64,000 bases of DNA from Okeania sp. SIO2C9 (lineage in GTDB: Bacteria; Cyanobacteriota; Cyanobacteriia; Cyanobacteriales; Microcoleaceae). Below are positions 51,810-60,664 of the stretch, one piece after another. The position numbers and the translations under genes are program-made. Position 1 is the first letter of the stretch; the number at the start of each line of letters is the position of its first letter. The stretch spans positions 5,376 through 69,375 of the forward strand of contig NZ_JAAHGO010000044.1 in NCBI RefSeq assembly GCF_010672455.1. Reading direction: 5' to 3'. Below the pieces are notes generated by a model that was given only the letters and a program-made list of their open reading frames with translations, searched no databases and was not told the DNA's origin.

Positions 51810-53969
51810 CTAACTTGAATGACCGAACTTAATAGGAATCTCAATTATAAATTCCGAACCTTCTCTAGCTTGAGAATTACAGTACAATTTTCCATGATGT
51901 TTTTCAACAATTAATTCCTGAGAAATTGACAAACCTAAACCTATATTTTTTTCTGTATGTTTAGTAGTAAATAGAGGTTCAAATATACGGCTAGATATTT
52001 CTTCAGTCATGCCAGAGCCATTATCATAAATAGCAATCTCTACATAATAATCTTTTACTTTTGTACTAATTATAATTTTTGGTTCAAATGGTTGATTACT
52101 GATATTTTTTGTTACTAAATCTTCGTATTTATCCTCCAGTGAATCAATAGCATTAGTTAAAATGTGCATAAAAACTTGATTCAATTGTCCAGGATAACAT
52201 TCGACTTTTGGTAAGCTCCCATACTTTTTAATCAAATTAATATCAGGACAACCTCCTTTGCCTTGAAACTGATGCTGTAAAATTAAAAGTGTACTGTCTA
52301 AACCTTTGTGAATATCTACTGCTTTTATAGATTCTTCTTCTGCTGTAGAAAACTGTTTGAGCGAACTTACTACATCTTGAATTCTTTTTGCTCCTGCCAT
52401 GATTGACTCTAATAATTTTGGCAAATCTTCCTGAATAAAATCTAGTTCTATATCTTCAATTTCTGACTCAATTTCTGGCAAAAGGCGAGGAAGATTTTGT
52501 TGGTAGATATTGACTAAATACAACAAATCTTTAACATCATTTATCGCATGAGCAATATTGCCAGAAATAAAATTAACAGGATTATTCACTTCATGGACAA
52601 TACCTGTAACAAGCTGTCCTAAGAAAGACATTTTTTGCTTTTGAATTAACTGAGTAGTTGTCGAGTTTAGTTTCTGCAAAGTTTGCTCTAATTGATAAGC
52701 TTGTTGCCGGAATTTTTGCTGACTATTACGTAGTGAAGCCTCCATTTCCAAACGTTCTGTAATATCTAAACCGACAAAAACTGCAGATGGTAACGATACT
52801 TCATCACGATAATATTTTTGAGCAACTATTAGATAAATTCTACTATTTCCTCTAACATTTGTTGTTACTTCTTTGGCATAACTCCAATCTGGTTTAGCAA
52901 AAAATTCATAAACAAAATCATTAAATTCTGGACTTGTTTGCAAAAATCCTACTTCTTGATTAATAAAAGTTTCTATGGGTAAATTATAAGCATTAGCTAG
53001 ATGTTGATTAACTCCTATATATCGTAAATCTGCATCTACCCATGACACTAATCCTGGAACAGCATTTAAAACAGCTTGCAATTGTTCTTTAGCTTCTCGT
53101 AAATGTAGATTAATATTATTTTGCTGCGAAATGTTACGCACAAAAGCACATTGATATTCATTACCCTGAAATTCTAAATAATTAACATTAACTTCTACAG
53201 GTAAAATATTGCCTTTTTTTGTTAGAAAATTAGACTCAAATCTCAAATGATTTTGATTTTTAACTTTTTGCCAATGAGTTTGCCAAACTTCTACTGATAA
53301 TTTTAGGTCTATATCGTGAATTGTTAGTTCAAGTAGTTCAGATTCGGAGTAGCCAAGAAAATTACAGCCTTGTTTATTTGTATAACATATTTTTCCACCA
53401 ATTGTTATCCAGAAAATAGCATCACCAGCATTATCTGTTGCTAACTGAGTTAATTCTAGTTGTTGTTGAAGTTGTTTGTCTGGTGTTATTTCCTCTGTAG
53501 ATATAATCAGACCACCAATAATACCTTCTTCTGTATGCCAAGATTTGACATTCCATTTTACCCATTGCATCAATCTATTAGAAGCAGGAACGGTAATTAG
53601 ATGTTCTAAATCAAATTGGTCAATGATACCCAGTAGACATTTTTTAGCTTGTTGATGCCAAGAATCTGGGAGATTAGGGAATAACTGAGAATGTTGATTA
53701 CCAATAATTTTATCAGCTTCAAGTTGCCAATATTGTAACCACATCCCAGAAGTTGCCAGGTAGCACATTTCTTTGTCTAGCATTGCTATAGCAACAGGTA
53801 TGTGTTTGATGAATTGGTATAATTGATGGTGACTTCCATGTATCTCTGGATATTGATGACTCTGGGGAAGGGTTGAATGACCATCATTATTCGCTTTTGT
53901 TGGCCTTTGTTTCATTTTTGAAGTTTCTTCCCTAGTCTGATTTGGTGTTTGTACTGTCAGATTATACAT
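51810..53969 (-). CDS. PAS-domain sensor histidine kinase
   Basis: 719 residues, without membrane helices, so cytosolic. Three PAS domains are seen: about 50-165 (FIKHIPVAIAMLDKEMCYLA), 170-285 (AGDAIFWITIGGKICYTNKQ) and 295-410 (VPGLVSWVDADLRYIGVNQH). A coiled coil leads to the H box at about 463 (LGQLVTGIVHEVNNPVNFIS) with the phosphoacceptor His. The ATPase domain has the N box near 600 (GQLNQVFMHILTNAIDSLED), G1 (YDNGSGM), F (IFEPLFTTKH) and G2 (NIGLGLSIS). All catalytic motifs are present. Known role: autophosphorylation and transfer to a response regulator; no regulator gene is nearby, so the partner is elsewhere. The HEVNNP box is typical of the HPK4-type kinases common in cyanobacteria. 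Confidence 0.95.
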   Translation of the reverse strand: MYNLTVQTPNQTREETSKMKQRPTKANNDGHSTLPQSHQYPEIHGSHHQLYQFIKHIPVAIAMLDKEMCYLATSGMWLQYWQLEADKIIGNQHSQLFPNLPDSWHQQAKKCLLGIIDQFDLEHLITVPASNRLMQWVKWNVKSWHTEEGIIGGLIISTEEITPDKQLQQQLELTQLATDNAGDAIFWITIGGKICYTNKQGCNFLGYSESELLELTIHDIDLKLSVEVWQTHWQKVKNQNHLRFESNFLTKKGNILPVEVNVNYLEFQGNEYQCAFVRNISQQNNINLHLREAKEQLQAVLNAVPGLVSWVDADLRYIGVNQHLANAYNLPIETFINQEVGFLQTSPEFNDFVYEFFAKPDWSYAKEVTTNVRGNSRIYLIVAQKYYRDEVSLPSAVFVGLDITERLEMEASLRNSQQKFRQQAYQLEQTLQKLNSTTTQLIQKQKMSFLGQLVTGIVHEVNNPVNFISGNIAHAINDVKDLLYLVNIYQQNLPRLLPEIESEIEDIELDFIQEDLPKLLESIMAGAKRIQDVVSSLKQFSTAEEESIKAVDIHKGLDSTLLILQHQFQGKGGCPDINLIKKYGSLPKVECYPGQLNQVFMHILTNAIDSLEDKYEDLVTKNISNQPFEPKIIISTKVKDYYVEIAIYDNGSGMTEEISSRIFEPLFTTKHTEKNIGLGLSISQELIVEKHHGKLYCNSQAREGSEFIIEIPIKFGHSS

Positions 53970-54754
53970 AATCTCTGTTTGATAAATTAGCGGGTGTTGA
54001 ATATGATTGGTTTCACCACCTCGACTATCATATTTTCAAAACTAACTTGTCTATAAATGCAAGTTGTCAAATATTAATTAACAGTTAATTTTTGTCTTAA
54101 GAATATCTCGGTTCGAGAAGTTAATTATTATTTGAAAAAAAAGAAGAACCAATAAAAAAATTATCAAGCTTTTTCAGAAATTCAAAAGTTATGAATATGA
54201 AATAGGTAAATAAAAAACATAATAAAAACAAAAATTACTTTGAAAATAGATTTACTACAATAAATATCTTCTGTTTTCTGTATATTTTTGTGACTTCAGG
54301 AAATTTTAAAAAAATATTTTATTCAATCTAAAATTTACAAATAGGCAACATCAATTACCTGAAGATTAAGTATTTTTAGAGGTAATTATAATTCAACCTA
54401 CATTTATTGTTTTTAGTAATTTTCTACTAATACATAGTTATTTGTGACTTAATCAAATACAGATTTTAAATTTTTATACTGAACAAGAAATATTGAAATG
54501 GACATTCTAATCTATGATTAATTCTTGCCAATTACAAAAAATCCTATATTTTTTATTATCCAATTTTTATGATTAGTTTACCTATAAATAGCTATAAACT
54601 CAATTCTAAGTGTCTTCCTCCACTTTAGAATTATAATTGTAATCTTCAATATATTTTAACAAGCTTTTGTGTATAAACTAAAATCTACATCAAAACTTCA
54701 TAAATCATACATACTATCTAATCATACATACTATCTTTTGCTTTTTGCGCAAAT
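53970..54754. other. Intergenic region upstream of the histidine kinase gene
   Basis: 785 bases, very AT-rich, without a credible coding frame and without the GC-rich repeats seen elsewhere. Holds the promoter of the kinase gene by position only. A direct repeat, ATCATACATACTATCT, is at about 54705-54735. Confidence 0.4.
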
Positions 54755-55960
54755 TTACACAAAGCAGCAAGTAAATTCATACATTAAATCTACTCTACCT
54801 TTCCGTAAGATAGCTGGGTCTAGCCTTTCTTTAGTATTACAGGTCATTAAAACAACTAATTTCTGTTTTAGATGAATTCCTGATTCATCTACGACACTTT
54901 GATATAAAGTACCATCTAGCAAACTGAGAATATGTTCTGTTTTACTATTAGTTTGTGCAGCTTGAAGCGAGCGGTCTTGAGCTAAATTATCTGCCTCATT
55001 AATAATAATGCAAATTTGTTCTAGATATGTTGGTGGTACAAAATTTTCTACTGCATCATGATCTAATATAAAAATTACATAACCTAAAGGAACTAAAACT
55101 TCTTTTGCTACTGCTTGAGTCCAAGCTGTTTTACCTGTTCCTGGTTTTCCACTTACTAATACAGCTAATTGATTTTGTTCCAGAATTGCTTGTTGTACTG
55201 TGTCAGTAAAATTTTGAATATCTTGAGGAAATGTATCGATCGGAAATTGACTTTGAACTTGTCCTATACGACATTGATAACCACTTACCATCACTGCCAT
55301 ATTATAGGTTGATTTTCTCACAAGTGGAGCTATATCTTTAGCAATTAAACTGTAGTAACGTCTACCTTTATCATAACTTTCTATTTGTAACCAACAAGAA
55401 TATTTTGACCAGTAACCATATACTGTTCCTAAAGTTTCTAGACTTTGCCAACTGATAAATCTTTCTATCGGATAGTAAAAATTTCTTTCCATGAATGACT
55501 GGGTAATTATGTCAGGTTTACCCAATAAATCAAGTATTTTAAAAATAGTAATTTCCTGTAATCTATTGAGAACATATTCAATAGCAATAGTATCTCTAGT
55601 AATAGTACGTGTCACAGGTGTTTCTACACTCAATACATCTTGATAACGATAATCTGGAGCTGGAGGTTGAGGAGTTATATAGTCCCAAAATTCATCAAAT
55701 TCATATCGTGTATTTTCCGAAAAAACATTTAATATATTCGCCCACCAAGCAAATTGATGACGACCCAAAGCATCAGCAAGGTCACTCGCTATATCAAGAG
55801 TTTTTTGACTTAGTTCCCAAAGATCGTTAGATAATAAATACCATAGATATTCCAAATCAAAGTCTCGGTGAAGTGGTCGCCAACCAGCTCCTAATAAACC
55901 TTTATTTTGAGGATTATTTTGTTGATAATTTTCTTTGCTGTCGAAATATTCTTTTCCCAT
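54755..55960 (-). CDS. AAA+ ATPase
   Basis: 401 residues. The first 230 residues are not recognised; they contain a motif rich in Trp and Tyr (GAGWRPLHRDFDLEYLWYLL). The AAA module starts near 233. Walker A is VLVSGKPGTGKTAWTQAVAK (near 255), Walker B is ICIIINEADNLAQDR (near 307, with Asn in place of the usual Asp before Glu), sensor 1 is VVLMTCNTKERLDP (near 368), and an arginine-finger-like ILRKGRVDLMYEF is close to the C-terminus. The lid subdomain seems absent, as the chain ends 15 residues later. It is a chaperone-like or remodelling ATPase, with unknown client. It stands between a kinase gene and kptA on the same strand, separated by repeats. Confidence 0.8.
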   Translation of the reverse strand: MGKEYFDSKENYQQNNPQNKGLLGAGWRPLHRDFDLEYLWYLLSNDLWELSQKTLDIASDLADALGRHQFAWWANILNVFSENTRYEFDEFWDYITPQPPAPDYRYQDVLSVETPVTRTITRDTIAIEYVLNRLQEITIFKILDLLGKPDIITQSFMERNFYYPIERFISWQSLETLGTVYGYWSKYSCWLQIESYDKGRRYYSLIAKDIAPLVRKSTYNMAVMVSGYQCRIGQVQSQFPIDTFPQDIQNFTDTVQQAILEQNQLAVLVSGKPGTGKTAWTQAVAKEVLVPLGYVIFILDHDAVENFVPPTYLEQICIIINEADNLAQDRSLQAAQTNSKTEHILSLLDGTLYQSVVDESGIHLKQKLVVLMTCNTKERLDPAILRKGRVDLMYEFTCCFV

Positions 55961-55977
55961 ATTTTGTCAAAAATCTA

Positions 55978-56105
<128 letters not shown>

Positions 56106-56219
56106 AATAAATTCCTTTTGGAAATAGTCTTTATATAATTCAGTATTCAACTTTCATAATTAATTTGATACTTGATTAATTAGAGTTTGTTGATTAAATC
56201 TAAAAGTATTTACAGATAA

Positions 56220-56430
56220 AGGTAAGTGCCTTTTTGGGGTCTTTAAAAAGTGCCTGGTTTTCAGCCTAAAACCCTCAAAAAGTTAGTATTTTAGGCGCAT
56301 AGTTGGGCAGAAAAATTATTCTTGCAATTCTTACTCCTACCTCCTCTAAGTACCCCTAACTCCTGTCTCCTGTCTCCTGTATCTTGTCTCCTACCCTCAC
56401 CCATAAGACTTTTTCAGCAAACCCTAATTA
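56220..56430. repeat. Dispersed repeat ending in GACTTTTTCAGCAAACCCTAA
   Basis: The left part (GCCTTTTTGGGG, TTTAAAAAGTGCCTGG, CTCAAAAAGTTAG) and the right end GACTTTTTCAGCAAACCCTAA match 40720-40800 and 41170-41190. Between them, CTCCTGTCTCC-type repeats fill this copy, while CTACTCCCC repeats and a MITE fill the other. The two ends behave as those of a mobile element without a transposase. Confidence 0.6.
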
Positions 56431-56436
56431 CTTTGA

Positions 56437-56988
56437 TTATTTTCTCATTATTTGTAAATACTGTGAGGGAACTTCATCAACTAACCAGACATGATTTGCA
56501 GAAAAGTAAAATCTATAATCATCTTTGTACATAGCACTCGCATCTACAGTAAATACTGCTGGTTTTCCTTTTCTTTTCCCGACATTTATAGCAGTATTAA
56601 TATCTTTTGATAAATGAACATGATGTCTCGACATTTTTTGCAGACCAGTCTGTTTAATCAAGTCAACTAAATGATTTCCTGTGCCATGATAAAGTATATT
56701 TGGAGGTTTTCTTGCTTCTAGTTGCAAATCAACTGTTAAACTGTGTCCTTGATTAGCACGAATTAAAGTCTTAGTAGAGTCTAAAGAAAAGCGTTTTTTA
56801 TCATTTTTTTCTACAACCTCATTTAATTCTATCTGAGTTATAGGAAAGTTATGATTCTGAGATGCTTTCAACAGTTCTTCAATGGCAACCCAACCATTGG
56901 CATCAAGTTTTATACCTATTTTATCCGGGCGATGTCTCAAAACCCAACTTAGATATTTGCTGATTTTTTCTATACGATAATCATTCAT
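56437..56988 (-). CDS. kptA: RNA 2'-phosphotransferase (Tpt1/KptA)
   Basis: 183 residues. The N-terminal winged helix begins with KISKYLSWVLRHRPDKIGIK (Arg-His-Arg, needed for catalysis) and GWVAIEELLKAS. The ADP-ribosyltransferase-like C-terminal domain has RFSLDSTKTLIRANQGHSL near 66, LYHGTGNHLVDLI near 99, MSRHHVHLSKDINTAINVGK near 119 and VWLVDEVPSQYLQ at the end. Known role: it removes a splice-junction 2'-phosphate from RNA with NAD, giving ADP-ribose 1''-2''-cyclic phosphate. Bacteria lack the ligase that makes such RNAs, so its natural substrate is unclear. The four key residues (Arg, His, Arg, Arg) seem present. It stands alone. Confidence 0.95.
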   Translation of the reverse strand: MNDYRIEKISKYLSWVLRHRPDKIGIKLDANGWVAIEELLKASQNHNFPITQIELNEVVEKNDKKRFSLDSTKTLIRANQGHSLTVDLQLEARKPPNILYHGTGNHLVDLIKQTGLQKMSRHHVHLSKDINTAINVGKRKGKPAVFTVDASAMYKDDYRFYFSANHVWLVDEVPSQYLQIMRK

Positions 56989-57603
56989 ATTATTATGCTT
57001 ATAATTCGTTATTTTTTCAAAATTAATGTATTTATTTTTACTTGTTCAACTGAGCAAATTAAGATAGTTTATATTGTCTAGCAAATCAAATACAAAAGTA
57101 AAATTCAGATTTTATACTACTTTTATATTACATTGCACATACAAAAAGTGTCAAGGATAGGTGAAAATGATATAATCTTTTTGATTCGATGGGGTAAAGT
57201 AGTTAGACTTGAAAGCAAGGCAAAATCAATAAAAATTCAAAAGCAGACAGCTAATAGCTGAATACTAATATGATGTCCGTTTAATTAGTAATAAAAAACT
57301 TTCTTCTCCTCTAATATCAAATCCGTTTAATTCGGTATAAAAAAATATTCCATCTTCAACCATTACCAAATATTTCTCTCACTCCCCACCTCCCATACTC
57401 CCCATCTCCCCATCTCCCCATCTCCCCATCTCCCCATCTCACCATCTCCCCATCTCCCCATCTCCCCATCTCACCATCTAATTACACCGATGCTACCGGA
57501 TTTGATATAACCTCCTCTGGCCTTCTCTTCCCTGCTAAATCCTAACCCCTAACTCCTGACTCTTGAATTATGACTACTGACTTATAAGGACTCCGTCGTT
57601 ACT
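56989..57603. other. Intergenic region with simple repeats
   Basis: No gene. ACAGCTAATAGCTGAATAC at about 57250 and the 9-base tandem at 57390-57480. Confidence 0.5.
57390..57480. repeat. 9-base tandem repeat, CATCTCCCC
   Basis: About nine units of CATCTCCCC, a few with CATCTCACC. The period is exact. It is flanked by TTGATATAACC and GTTTAATTCGGTATAA pieces that also recur (AATCCGTTTAATTCGG), so the array lies within a duplicated border. Confidence 0.85.
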
Positions 57604-57715
57604 TATACAGTGCTTTTCAAATTGATGAACCACATCTTCACAAGCAAAACTTTGTAGGGACGTTCCATGGAACGTCCCTACTGTGGTCTACCCAAATGAA
57701 AACCGCTGTAAGTAT
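57604..57715. mobile_element. MITE with a perfect 28-base palindrome at its centre
   Basis: The ends are inverted: TACAGTGCTTTTCAAAT at the left, AAATGAAAACCGCTGTA at the right (two mismatches). In the middle GTAGGGACGTTCCATGGAAC and GTCCCTAC form a perfect 28-base palindrome (57654-57681). The left half recurs at 10285-10330 (CAGCGCTTTTCATATTGATG) and the palindrome, in weaker form, at 38917-38944. Confidence 0.75.
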
Positions 57716-57789
57716 TCAAGCGGATATGATTTAATTACTATAAAATAGCAACCAAAAGGAAGTTCTCTTGGTTGCTCAAAATCAGATAT

Positions 57790-57990
57790 TATTTTTGACA
57801 TCTTCCCGACGTTGCGCTTAGGCAAAAACGCAGGATTCTTAACCATCGCTGATTAGTGCTTTCTGCTTCTAACACACCTGCCTCGAAGGTTTTTACCTCT
57901 TTCTGGTCTAAAGGCGCGCTCCACAGTACGTTGCCAATCCGACGGCTCCCCTAGACACTGCTTGCCCTGTGCCGTGCAGACTTAGTTGAG
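57790..57990 (-). ncRNA. Solo right end / omega-RNA remnant of a TnpB element
   Basis: On the minus strand it reads TGTGGAGCGCGCCTTTAGAC, then AAGCAGAAAG, GGTTAAGAATCC and CGTCGGGAAGATGTCAA. This matches block by block the right end behind the dead tnpB at 31835-31985, but no tnpB is left here. A GTCGGATTGGCAACGTAC repeat (57926-57951) has been inserted before it. Confidence 0.6.
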
Positions 57991-58015
57991 ATAATTCAAA
58001 TTCTATGGACACTTA

Positions 58016-59275
58016 TTACACTCTAGTCGCTAACTGTGGACTAAATGCTTCCTTCAGTAACTCTACTTTATCTGTTTGCTCCCAAGGTAAATCTAAGTCG
58101 TTACGCCCTAAGTGACCATAAGCAGCAACATCCTGGTAACAACGGCCACCTCTTTCCGCAGGTAAGTTTCGGAGGTTAAAAGTTTGAATAATTCCTGCTG
58201 GACGAAGTTCAAAGTTTTGTTTAACTACTTCTAGCAACTTATCTTCATCTACTTTAGAAGTACCAAAAGTTTCAATCATCATGCTCACAGGTCTTGCTAC
58301 TCCGATCGCATAACTAATTTGAACTTCACATTTTTCTGCTAAACCTGCTGCCACAATATTTTTTGCTATGTAGCGACAAGCATAAGCTGCGGAACGATCT
58401 ACCTTCGTAGGATCTTTACCAGAGAAAGCTCCTCCGCCATGACGGGAATAGCCACCATAAGTATCAATTATAATTTTACGCCCTGTAAGACCACAATCTC
58501 CCTGTGGACCGCCAATTACAAATTTACCAGTAGGGTTGACAAGGAAACGAGTTTGTGCATCTGGTTTAATATCTATATCTGCAAATATAGGCTCCACAAC
58601 ATATTTCCAGAGGTCTTCTTTAATCTTTGCTTGAATTTCTGATAACTCTGTAATTTCCCCAATTGTAGCGGTGTGTTGGGTAGAAATCAAAATTGTATCA
58701 ATACCAACAGGACGACCATCTTCATAAGCAATAGTTACCTGACTTTTGCCATCTGGCCGTAAATAAGAAAGTTGACCAGTTTTTCTAACTGCCGCTAGTT
58801 GACGACAAACGCGGTGCGCCAAACTGATAGGTAAAGGCATTAATTCAGGAGTTTCATTACAGGCGAAACCAAACATCAACCCTTGGTCTCCTGCACCCAC
58901 TGCATCAAGTTCTTCGTCACTTAACTGTTCGCGAGTTTCTTGGGCCTTATCTACACCTTGAGCAATGTCTGCAGATTGTTCATCTAAAGCCACTAATACT
59001 GAGCAACTATCTGCAGAAAAACCATTTTCTGCGTGAACATAGCCAATATCAGCAATTTTTTTTCTAGCTAGTTCTATGTAATTTACTTGGGCCTTAGTGG
59101 TAATTTCACCAGTAATTAGGACTAACCCAGTGTTAACTACTACTTCAGCAGCTACACGACTCTGAGGGTCTTGGGTCAGTAGAGCATCTATAATTGTGTC
59201 AGAAATTTGGTCGCAAATTTTATCTGGATGTCCTTCAGTAACAGACTCAGAAGTGAATAAGTAACGACTAGACAA
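58016..59275 (-). CDS. metK: S-adenosylmethionine synthetase
   Basis: 419 residues, normal length. Key motifs are [16 protein letters not shown] near residue 14 (ATP and Met binding), [18 protein letters not shown] near 128, [15 protein letters not shown] near 175, [17 protein letters not shown] near 255 (P-loop-like) and [20 protein letters not shown] near 283. It makes SAM from methionine and ATP and so supplies the many methyltransferases of the glycan island. The start is a TTG at 59273-59275, with AGGAGG eight bases before it, and it matches the family N-terminus ([15 protein letters not shown]). There is no other gene in the operon. The leader is long (476 bases to the next gene), but no known SAM riboswitch fold could be seen. 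Confidence 0.97.
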   Translation of the reverse strand: MSSRYLFTSESVTEGHPDKICDQISDTIIDALLTQDPQSRVAAEVVVNTGLVLITGEITTKAQVNYIELARKKIADIGYVHAENGFSADSCSVLVALDEQSADIAQGVDKAQETREQLSDEELDAVGAGDQGLMFGFACNETPELMPLPISLAHRVCRQLAAVRKTGQLSYLRPDGKSQVTIAYEDGRPVGIDTILISTQHTATIGEITELSEIQAKIKEDLWKYVVEPIFADIDIKPDAQTRFLVNPTGKFVIGGPQGDCGLTGRKIIIDTYGGYSRHGGGAFSGKDPTKVDRSAAYACRYIAKNIVAAGLAEKCEVQISYAIGVARPVSMMIETFGTSKVDEDKLLEVVKQNFELRPAGIIQTFNLRNLPAERGGRCYQDVAAYGHLGRNDLDLPWEQTDKVELLKEAFSPQLATRV

Positions 59276-59751
59276 TAGTAGTTCCTCCTATATTTTTCCA
59301 GGCATTAGCCGTTCAATCAACTTCAGCTTAGGGGGTTAGGTTGTAAAAAATAACTACTTTCTACTATCTGTGAAGTCAGATAATTTTAAACGGCCTCACC
59401 TGAGATTATTTTTACTTGTCAATACATTTTCGACCAGAAGCAGAAAATTCTAAATTACTTTTTACAGTCTCTAAGCCAACAGTTGTTTTATACTATAGCA
59501 AAATTGGTATGCAAATACACAAATAATTAAACTCGTCGCTTTATGACTAAAAAAAACTGGTAAACCCAAGTCAAGTAAGGATTTCACTACTTCCTATATC
59601 AAAAAGTCTGGAATTACTGCTGTGTCTTAATCTGAGCGATTTTTTTCATCTATTTAGCGACAACTATATTAATCTTGTAGCCAATGCTAACTACACAGGA
59701 AGTTACTTATTACTTATTACTTATTACTTATTACTTATTACTTATTAATTA
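59276..59751. other. Upstream region of metK
   Basis: No gene. On the minus strand a TTGACA is at about 59427, but a matching -10 box is not convincing. 59700-59745 is a TTACTTAT tandem repeat (about six units). Confidence 0.5.
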
Positions 59752-60501
59752 TTAATTATTAATTGTTGAAAATACTTTGATTTCTTCTAAGTGGGCGATC
59801 GCTACATCTGCTGCCTGTAAATATTTAACTTCTGACTTGCCCCAACAAATTCCGATACAACCTGCTGCTCCTGCTTTTTTAGCCATTTCTATATCCATGG
59901 GAGAATCTCCCACCATTAATACTTTATCTGGTGTAACTCCCAATTTTTGGCAGGCTTGTAAAAATAGTTCTGGATCTGGTTTACTAGGACCATCATCAAC
60001 CCCCATTTCTAGTTGTATATAATCGTAAAGTTGATAGTGTTGGACAAAATTGTTTACTGATTTTGTAGAAGCTGCAGATAATATACCCAGCTTTATACCC
60101 TTTTCCCAGAGATACTTCAACACTTCCAGACTTCCTGTAAATATAGGAGAAGGTTCAGACTGTGGCAAGATTTTTTCAGCTTCTTCAAAAGTCTCTTTGG
60201 CAATAGCTAGTGACTCTAACCATCCTCGACCTGTTTCAGCAATATAAGCTGCTGCTGCAATTTCATTTTCTCGCCTACTTCCAACTGCCATTAATCCTGT
60301 GGGGTTAATACTTTGTCCATCAATCCCAAAAGACATTAGTAATGGTTCTCCAATTCCAGGAATTTTAGAGTCGATCAGGCGAGCTAGTTTTTGTCCTAAA
60401 TTTCTGAGAAACTCTTGGGAGTTTTCCAAAGTGCCATCTTTATCAAAAATTATTGCTTGAATGTCTTGGAATGTTACACTTCGGCAGCTAATATCTACCA
60501 T
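59752..60501 (-). CDS. HAD-family phosphatase (phosphoglycolate phosphatase-like)
   Basis: 249 residues. Motif I is AIIFDKDGTLENSQEFLRN near residue 16, with the nucleophile Asp and the acid Asp two residues on. Motif II is LGILSAASTKSVNNF near 140, motif III Lys is in GPSKPDPELF near 171 and motif IV is VLMVGDSPMDIEMAKKAG near 193. The cap domain is helical (about 30-125). Such enzymes remove phosphate from small metabolites; in cyanobacteria phosphoglycolate is one candidate, but the substrate cannot be read from the sequence. The stop falls in a TTATTAATTATTAATT repeat. It lies 164 bases from the rps1 stop, on the same strand. Confidence 0.9.
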   Translation of the reverse strand: MVDISCRSVTFQDIQAIIFDKDGTLENSQEFLRNLGQKLARLIDSKIPGIGEPLLMSFGIDGQSINPTGLMAVGSRRENEIAAAAYIAETGRGWLESLAIAKETFEEAEKILPQSEPSPIFTGSLEVLKYLWEKGIKLGILSAASTKSVNNFVQHYQLYDYIQLEMGVDDGPSKPDPELFLQACQKLGVTPDKVLMVGDSPMDIEMAKKAGAAGCIGICWGKSEVKYLQAADVAIAHLEEIKVFSTINN

Positions 60502-60664
60502 TATTTAAAATAGGGAAGAATGTATTTTTGATTATTATTAGAGTTTATTCTGATTGAGAATATTAAGTCAGCAGGATATAGGGAGTAGCTATAAGTTATT
60601 GATTTAGTTATTTTCTAACTAATTATTTTACTTACTCCCTATTAACCTACTAACCTCAATTTAC

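Noticed and set aside
54112-54122. TTCGA-like T-loop sequence suggesting a tRNA
   Set aside because: No acceptor or anticodon stems could be built around it; no tRNA was found anywhere in the window.
59276-59500. SAM riboswitch in front of metK
   Set aside because: No P1-P4 arrangement or known SAM-binding core could be recognised in the leader; a covariance search would decide.
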